NCBI GenBank assembly: GCA_022799115.1
Contig: JAAWNT010000003.1
Coordinates: 1-64,000, forward strand
Direction: 5' to 3'
Source: Clostridiales bacterium
Lineage (GTDB): Bacteria; Bacillota; Clostridia; Oscillospirales; Acutalibacteraceae
DNA: 64,000 bases
The notes under the pieces were generated by a model. The model did not search any database. It had not been told where the DNA came from and saw only the letters and a program-made list of their open reading frames with translations. Made by a program: the position numbers and the translations under genes. Below are positions 59,332 through 64,000 of the stretch, one piece after another (position 1 is the stretch's first letter; each line of letters starts with the position of its first letter).

Positions 59332-60156
59332 ATGGCGGATAATTATGGCAATGTAAACACCAGCGAGTCGGCATGTTCCGGAAATTTTAAAGAAGCCGTC
59401 TGCATTGATGCCCAGCGCATCTATGATTCCTGCGGCGATAAGGATTGTTTGGAGGATCTTCGGGTCTACTTCACGGAAGGCGGACAAAACATCATCGACC
59501 AGGCCAGCAATGTGCGTATGCGAAGCGTGGACGTCATTATGGCCTATGTGGATCTGGAGCCGGTGCCCTTCCAAAAAGGTTTCTATGCGGTGGATATGAC
59601 CTTCTTCTTCAGCGTATGTCTGGACGTCTTTCAGGCGCCGGCGGCTCCGCCTATCACAGTATGCGGATTATCCATATTCAGCAAACGCGTCGTACTTTAC
59701 GGCAGTGAAGGAAATGTAAAGGTGTTCAGCTCTGATTACGCTCCGGACGACATCGACAATCAAAACGCTCCGGTGAAAAACCTGCCCAAGGCAACCGTGC
59801 AGATCGCGGATCCCATCGGTTTATCTGCAAAGCTGTGCGAATACCGTGAGTGTGGCGACTGCTGCTGCCGGATTCCTGAGTGCATCTGCCGCAGATACGG
59901 CGGGAATTTCTGCACCAAGAACACCTGTAAGGCGGTTTATGCCACCATCGGAATTTTCACAATCGTTCAGATTCAGCGTAACGTGCAGATGTTGATTCCG
60001 GCCTACGACTTCTGCATTCCGGAGAAGGAGTGTGTGACCACGTCGGATAATCCTTGTGAGCTGTTCAGTCGGATCGACTTCCCCACCAATGAGTTTTTCC
60101 CGCCTAAGGTCACTGACATTTGCGGCGAAGATCATGGCTGTTGCAGACCCAGATAA
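59332..60156 (+). CDS. Cys-rich conserved clostridial protein, probable spore/coat-associated
   Basis: The 274-residue protein has 21 Cys, with clusters in CGDCCCRIPECICRRYGGNFC (~176-198) and at the C-terminus. The N-terminal part (KEAVCIDAQRIYDSCGDKDCLEDLRVYF) and VNMRSVDVIMAYVDLEPVPFQKGFYAVDMTFFF-type beta segments are conserved in a family found in many clostridia. AIPAYDFCIPEKEC-type text (LIPAYDFCIPEKEC) recurs. The family lacks a known function; the Cys richness and its spore-former distribution suggest a coat or exosporium protein (inference). GTTAGGAGGATTCTT precedes the ATG, and there is no signal peptide. Confidence 0.72.
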   Translation: MADNYGNVNTSESACSGNFKEAVCIDAQRIYDSCGDKDCLEDLRVYFTEGGQNIIDQASNVRMRSVDVIMAYVDLEPVPFQKGFYAVDMTFFFSVCLDVFQAPAAPPITVCGLSIFSKRVVLYGSEGNVKVFSSDYAPDDIDNQNAPVKNLPKATVQIADPIGLSAKLCEYRECGDCCCRIPECICRRYGGNFCTKNTCKAVYATIGIFTIVQIQRNVQMLIPAYDFCIPEKECVTTSDNPCELFSRIDFPTNEFFPPKVTDICGEDHGCCRPR

Positions 60157-60173
60157 GCATTCCACGCGCGGCA

Positions 60174-60210
60174 AGGCCGAGGGGAGTAAGATCCCTTCGG
60201 CTCTTCTTTT
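60174..60210 (+). terminator. Terminator after the Cys-rich gene
   Basis: GCCGAGGGGA pairs with TCCCTTCGGC, followed by TCTTCTTTTT. Confidence 0.85.
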
Positions 60211-60549
60211 TGGAGGCTGGAAAAATTTTAATTTCAGTATTTGGAACTCAAAAAGAACCCAAAAGCAGTTGGGGAAAGAGATTCGGCCAAGAGCCGAAAA
60301 GCTTGGAATGATAGATTTTTAAGGCTTTTTGAGAAAACGCGCGGCGGGGACTGGCTCCGAATTGCCAGGGCATCAAGACAAAATTGGATGAGAACCGATC
60401 CCCGGTATGATTAGCGGGGATTTTCTGTCAACGATGGAATCGGCGGCAGGCTGCGGAGGAGAAACATGACGCAAAAGGAACGCGACACGATCCGAAATCT
60501 GCCTTGAGGGAATAACCAGATTGAGTTTGCCCGAACGAGGGCGGTTGAT

Positions 60550-60578
60550 TTGCGCAACCGCAAGAGATTTGTTATAAT
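60550..60578 (+). promoter_or_regulatory. Promoter of thyX-tmk
   Basis: TTGCGC (60550-60555), 17 bp and TATAAT (60573-60578). Confidence 0.6.
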
Positions 60579-60649
60579 AACAGAATTCCAAGGCGATGCA
60601 AGATCGTCTTATCGATCAGGATAGTTTAAACGGAATGGAGTCAATGACC

Positions 60650-61426
60650 ATGTTAAAAGTAACATTAATTTCTTATACGCCGGAACCGGAAAAGACCGTG
60701 GCGGCGGCTGCCAAGCTGTGCTATTCACCGGTGTCCATCGGGGAGATCCGCGATGGGCTCACGGAGGAAAAGACCGCCGCCTTTGTGGACATGCTGTCGG
60801 AAATCGGCCATGAAAGCCCCATTGAACACGCAAGTTTCACTTTTGGCATTGAGGGGGTATCCCGATCCTTACTGGCTCAGATTACCCGGCACCGGCTGGC
60901 TTCTTATAGTGTGCAAAGCCAGCGTTATGTCAGCGAAGCCATGTTTGAATTTGTGCTGCCGCCGGAAATCGAGGGGATCCCGGAGGCAAAAGAGGAATTT
61001 TTCAGGGCTATGGAGGAGGATCAACGCCACTACGACCGGCTGACTGCCCTTTTAACCGAAAAACATACACAGGACAACCTATCGGCGGGCATGGATGAGA
61101 AGACGGCCAGGAGGTTGGCTTCCAAGAAGGCCATCGAGGACGCGCGGTTTGTGCTGCCCAACGCTTGCGCCACCAAGATGGTGTGTACGATGAACGCCAG
61201 AAGTTTGATGAATTTCTTTGCCCACCGCTGCTGCAACCGGGCACAATGGGAAATTCGCGCTCTGGCGGTGGAGATGCTGAGGCTGGTGCTGGAGGCGGCC
61301 CCCAATCTGTTTAAAAACGCCGGACCTTCCTGCCTGCGCGGGGCCTGTCCCGAGGGAAAAATGTCCTGTGGAAAACGCGACGAGGTGCGCGCCATGTTCG
61401 CCGGACTCAAGGAGAGCCAGAAATGA
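60650..61426 (+). CDS. thyX: FAD-dependent thymidylate synthase
   Basis: I start at ATG 60650 (258 aa) after GGAATGGAG; ATG 60635 and 60644 are in-frame alternatives. The ThyX motif RHRxxSxxxxSxR is present as [14 protein letters not shown], with [10 protein letters not shown] upstream and [42 protein letters not shown] downstream. It makes dTMP from dUMP with methylene-THF and FAD/NADPH, replacing ThyA. The 4-bp overlap with tmk fits the pathway: dTMP goes directly to dTDP. Confidence 0.96.
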   Translation: MLKVTLISYTPEPEKTVAAAAKLCYSPVSIGEIRDGLTEEKTAAFVDMLSEIGHESPIEHASFTFGIEGVSRSLLAQITRHRLASYSVQSQRYVSEAMFEFVLPPEIEGIPEAKEEFFRAMEEDQRHYDRLTALLTEKHTQDNLSAGMDEKTARRLASKKAIEDARFVLPNACATKMVCTMNARSLMNFFAHRCCNRAQWEIRALAVEMLRLVLEAAPNLFKNAGPSCLRGACPEGKMSCGKRDEVRAMFAGLKESQK

Positions 61427-62091
61427 GCAAAGGAAAAATTATTGTAATCGAGGGGCTGGACGGCAGCGGAAAGGCCACTCAGACCGCGCTGCTGTGTCAG
61501 CGGCTGGTTGAGCTGGGAAAGAATCCGCGCCGGCTGTCCTTTCCTGACTATGAGCAACCCTCTTCCGCTTTGGTTAAAATGTATTTAAACGGGGAGTTTG
61601 GGTGCGACGCTTCTCAAATCAACGCTTATGCGGCCTCTTCCTTTTATGCGGTGGACCGGTATGCCAGCTATATCCGTTTTTGGAGGGAAGAGTATGAGAT
61701 GGGGGGATTGATGGTGGCGGATCGGTACACCACCTCCAACGCCATTTATCAGATGGCGAAATCCCCGAAAGATCAATGGAATAATTACCTCTTATGGCTC
61801 CAAGACTATGAATATGAAAAACTGTCGCTTCCACGTCCCGATTTTGTTATTTATTTGGATATGCCCAACGACATTTCCCAAAAACTGATGAGCGGGCGAT
61901 ACCATGGGGATGAAAGTAAAAAAGACCTGCATGAAAGCAATCTTGCGTTTTTGCTCCAGTGTAGGGAAGCGGCTTTGTATTCTGCGGAGAGGCTGGGCTG
62001 GGCTGTGATTCCCTGCGCAATGGACGGATGTCCCAGGGGGATTGACGAGATTCATCGCGACCTTTTCGCGCTGCTGAAGGGAGTTGTTTGA
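61423..62091 (+). CDS. tmk: Thymidylate kinase-like P-loop kinase
   Basis: The 222-residue protein phosphorylates dTMP to dTDP. Walker A reads [10 protein letters not shown], with Ala in place of the usual Thr/Ser after the Lys; [11 protein letters not shown] (dTMP and catalytic loop), [13 protein letters not shown] and a lid-like [17 protein letters not shown] follow. The gene overlaps thyX. It is longer than the ~205 residues of typical Tmk and lies in the deoxynucleoside-kinase-like branch. Confidence 0.9.
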   Translation: MSKGKIIVIEGLDGSGKATQTALLCQRLVELGKNPRRLSFPDYEQPSSALVKMYLNGEFGCDASQINAYAASSFYAVDRYASYIRFWREEYEMGGLMVADRYTTSNAIYQMAKSPKDQWNNYLLWLQDYEYEKLSLPRPDFVIYLDMPNDISQKLMSGRYHGDESKKDLHESNLAFLLQCREAALYSAERLGWAVIPCAMDGCPRGIDEIHRDLFALLKGVV

Positions 62092-62097
62092 CCGACT

Positions 62098-62979
62098 ATG
62101 TTAGATTATCACACTCCTCAGATGTCCGACCAGAGCTGGGCGTCTCCGATTTTGCGCAGATCCGGGTATCTGGGATCCGATGGAGCATTTGGCACCATTT
62201 ATGTGTGGAGAGAGGTGTACCACAGCCAAATCTGCCGGTATCATGACTTTTTGCTGCGGAAATACGGTGACTTTTATACCATTCCCCTGGGTGAAGGGGA
62301 CCTTGCAGGCGCAATGAACGCCATGAGACAGGACGCGGAGCAAAGAGGACTATCATTTGCGTTGACCGGCCTGACAAAAGACGCGGTGGAGCGTTTGGAA
62401 GAACTGTATCCCGGCCAATTTGCTTATCAGGAGGACCGCAACGCGGCGGACTATATTTATCATGCCGAGGATCTCATACGTTTGGCGGGCAAGAAATATC
62501 ATGGAAAGCGCAACCATATTTCCAAGTTTGAACGCTTATACGCCTGGACCTATGAGGTGTTGGGAAAAGACAATATGGAGGACTGCATGGCGTTAGCCAG
62601 AGAGTGGTGCGTACAATATGGATGCAGCGAGAAAAATGGTTTGGACAAGGAGGCCTGCGCTCTGCGGGAAACCTTCCAGCAGTTTGACCGGCTTGGATTT
62701 ATGGGCGGTATGATCCGGGTGGAGGGAAAACCGGTGGCGTTTGCCATTGGGGAAGAAATCAACGAAGAAGCGTTTGTGGTCCATTTTGAAAAGGCCCTCT
62801 CCGACTATACTGGCTCATATACCATTATCAACCGGGAGTTTGCCGCTCGCAGCCTATCCGGATATCGCTATATCAATCGGGAAGAGGATTTGGGGTTGGA
62901 GGGACTGCGTAAAGCAAAGCTCTCCTATCATCCCGCGATGCTTTTGGAACGCTATACCGCCAAGTGGCAGGGAGAGTGA
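62098..62979 (+). CDS. DUF2156 (phosphatidylglycerol lysyltransferase-like) protein
   Basis: The 293-residue protein matches the cytoplasmic DUF2156 fold: two GNAT-like halves, here with AFGTIYVWREVYHSQICRYHDFLL, YIYHAEDLIRLAGKKYHGKRNHISKF and AFAIGEEINEEAFVVHFEKAL, TIINREFAAR. The C-terminal domain of MprF and FemX-type proteins is related. It lacks the membrane part of MprF, so it may act on a soluble or tRNA-linked substrate. It starts 7 nt after tmk. Confidence 0.88.
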   Translation: MLDYHTPQMSDQSWASPILRRSGYLGSDGAFGTIYVWREVYHSQICRYHDFLLRKYGDFYTIPLGEGDLAGAMNAMRQDAEQRGLSFALTGLTKDAVERLEELYPGQFAYQEDRNAADYIYHAEDLIRLAGKKYHGKRNHISKFERLYAWTYEVLGKDNMEDCMALAREWCVQYGCSEKNGLDKEACALRETFQQFDRLGFMGGMIRVEGKPVAFAIGEEINEEAFVVHFEKALSDYTGSYTIINREFAARSLSGYRYINREEDLGLEGLRKAKLSYHPAMLLERYTAKWQGE

Positions 62980-63073
62980 GAATCTCCCCGGGGATTTCCA
63001 CTCCTTTTTGAGGATGGAATTGGAGTTACCGGCTGCTGAAATCAAGGCGCTTAAAGGGTAAGGATGGACGATT

Positions 63074-63940
63074 ATGACGGAAATTGGGTTTGCCAAGAAG
63101 GAGACAAAAGAGGAGCTTAAGGCGTTATGGCTGAGATGCTTTGACGATATCCCGGAAGCGGTGGACTTGTTTTTGAATACCTGGTTTGCCCCGGACGCCT
63201 GCGTTCAGGCGACAGAGGACGGAAGGGTGGTCTCGGCCCTTTTTCTATTGCCGGCGCGGATACAGGGAGACGGGCGAATGGATCAGGCCCACTATATTTA
63301 TGGGGCCGGCACCTTGCCGGAATACCGGGGAAGAGGATTTATGGGAAAACTGCTGCGGTTTGCCGACGGCGCCGCCGCCCGATTTCGGGGCGACCGCTAT
63401 TCCTTTCTACTCCCCGAGAACCCGGGGCTGTATGAGTTTTATCGGGGTGCGGGATATCGGGAAGGATTTTATACCCGAATGGTTCAGGTGGATCGTTCGG
63501 AGCTGATTTCCCTGGCAAGACAAGGAAAATATGAGGCCTTAAGCCTGGACGAGCCGGATTGGGAGCTACGCCAAAAATACTATTCCAAACAAGTTGGCTC
63601 CGTGCAGTGGGGGAGAGACGTGGTGGAGTATGCGTCTGCAATCAATCGGATGTATCAAGGCCGAAAAATTTCGGGTCCATGGGGATACGTTTTGTATCGA
63701 GGAAGTGAGACCGCTGAGGTTTTGGAATGGATGCCCCGACAGGAAGACGCTTATTTGCTTTGGGAGCTGCTGAAAAGCTGCGGCGCCCGAAGGTTTTGTT
63801 TTCGCTTGCCTGCAGAGAGCGGATTTTTGCAGGGGAAGGGGGAAATGATTCGCTTTGGAATGATAAAATCTTTGTCAAATGAGCCGAAAATGGAGACGAT
63901 TGGCGTTCAATTCCCCTATTTGGGCCTTACTTTGGATTGA
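63074..63940 (+). CDS. GNAT family N-acetyltransferase (Eis-like)
   Basis: The 288-residue protein has an N-terminal GNAT domain with the acetyl-CoA-binding motif GTLPEYRGRGFMGKLLRFA (V/I-x-x-x-x-Q/R-x-x-G-x-G/A in the form YRGRGFMGKLL) and PENPGLYEFYRGAGYR (motif B), followed by ~130 residues of a second domain like those of Eis-type acetyltransferases (RYYSKQVGSVQWGRDVVEYASAIN-like). The substrate is unknown. It is 95 nt downstream of the DUF2156 gene and may complete a tmk-linked operon. Confidence 0.85.
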   Translation: MTEIGFAKKETKEELKALWLRCFDDIPEAVDLFLNTWFAPDACVQATEDGRVVSALFLLPARIQGDGRMDQAHYIYGAGTLPEYRGRGFMGKLLRFADGAAARFRGDRYSFLLPENPGLYEFYRGAGYREGFYTRMVQVDRSELISLARQGKYEALSLDEPDWELRQKYYSKQVGSVQWGRDVVEYASAINRMYQGRKISGPWGYVLYRGSETAEVLEWMPRQEDAYLLWELLKSCGARRFCFRLPAESGFLQGKGEMIRFGMIKSLSNEPKMETIGVQFPYLGLTLD

Positions 63941-64000
63941 CAGAATTCGTAAATACAGGTAGTATTAAGAATAGAAAATATGGGAATTGTTGGCTGGCCG
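63941..64000. other. Right edge
   Basis: 60 nt of AT-rich sequence, no gene seen. Confidence 0.5.

Overview
The window looks like chromosomal DNA from an anaerobic, spore-forming Gram-positive bacterium of the class Clostridia, most likely Oscillospiraceae/Ruminococcaceae-like (an inference from gene content; no 16S gene is present). Supporting signs: strong AGGAGG-type ribosome binding sites, TTGACA-N17-TATAAT promoters, two T-box leaders, the rplU-prp-rpmA operon with an N-terminally extended L27, a SigH-type sigma factor, rubrerythrin next to a Fur/PerR regulator, ThyX instead of ThyA, mini-RNase III, YitT, RqcH, and DUF1858 and zinc-ribbon proteins.

Layout. 1-8.8 kb is accessory: the tail of a probable sortase-anchored surface protein, two tandem sugar O-acetyltransferases, a CAP-domain lipoprotein, a solitary Cas3-like HD/helicase protein whose ATPase motifs are substituted, a secreted RHS-like fragment, tRNA-Leu(UAA) and an alpha/beta hydrolase. 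8.8-14.2 kb carries a DUF5131 protein, SfsA, YjbQ, a 47-residue protein, a P-loop kinase and a MATE pump behind a transcription attenuator. 14.3-21 kb holds a GH3 glycosidase, reverse rubrerythrin and PerR-like regulator, a polysaccharide deacetylase and a VanY-type carboxypeptidase. 21-31 kb is mostly core: rpsF-ssb-rpsR, galU with a RING-like/zinc-ribbon membrane protein, prfB without the usual frameshift, rplU-prp-rpmA-obgE and mrnC. 31-40 kb has YitT, an Asn/Gln-rich small protein, an RNA methyltransferase, a probable orphan immunity protein, and convergent ilvE and leuA, each behind its own T-box. 40-50 kb has regulators and recQ-rluA, murA, walJ, rlmH and a standalone NuoE-like ferredoxin. 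50-64 kb has a second MATE pump behind a riboswitch-like leader, YifB, SigH, zinc-ribbon and DUF1858 proteins, trmK-nif3-rqcH, a Cys-rich probable spore protein, and thyX-tmk followed by two acyltransferase-like genes.

How the genes work together. Branched-chain amino acid synthesis (ilvE, leuA) appears to be controlled by tRNA charging. thyX and tmk give consecutive steps to dTDP. rpsF-ssb-rpsR, rplU-prp-rpmA, prfB, obgE, trmK, rqcH and rlmH serve translation and its quality control. GalU, MurA, the deacetylase, VanY and the CAP protein serve the envelope. The most unusual locus is the isolated Cas3-like protein at 3.7-5.8 kb: a complete HD nuclease site on a full-length helicase scaffold that has lost the residues needed for ATP hydrolysis, with no other cas gene and no repeat array in the window. 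Both MATE genes are preceded by promoter-leader-terminator units, which suggests ligand- or translation-dependent attenuation.
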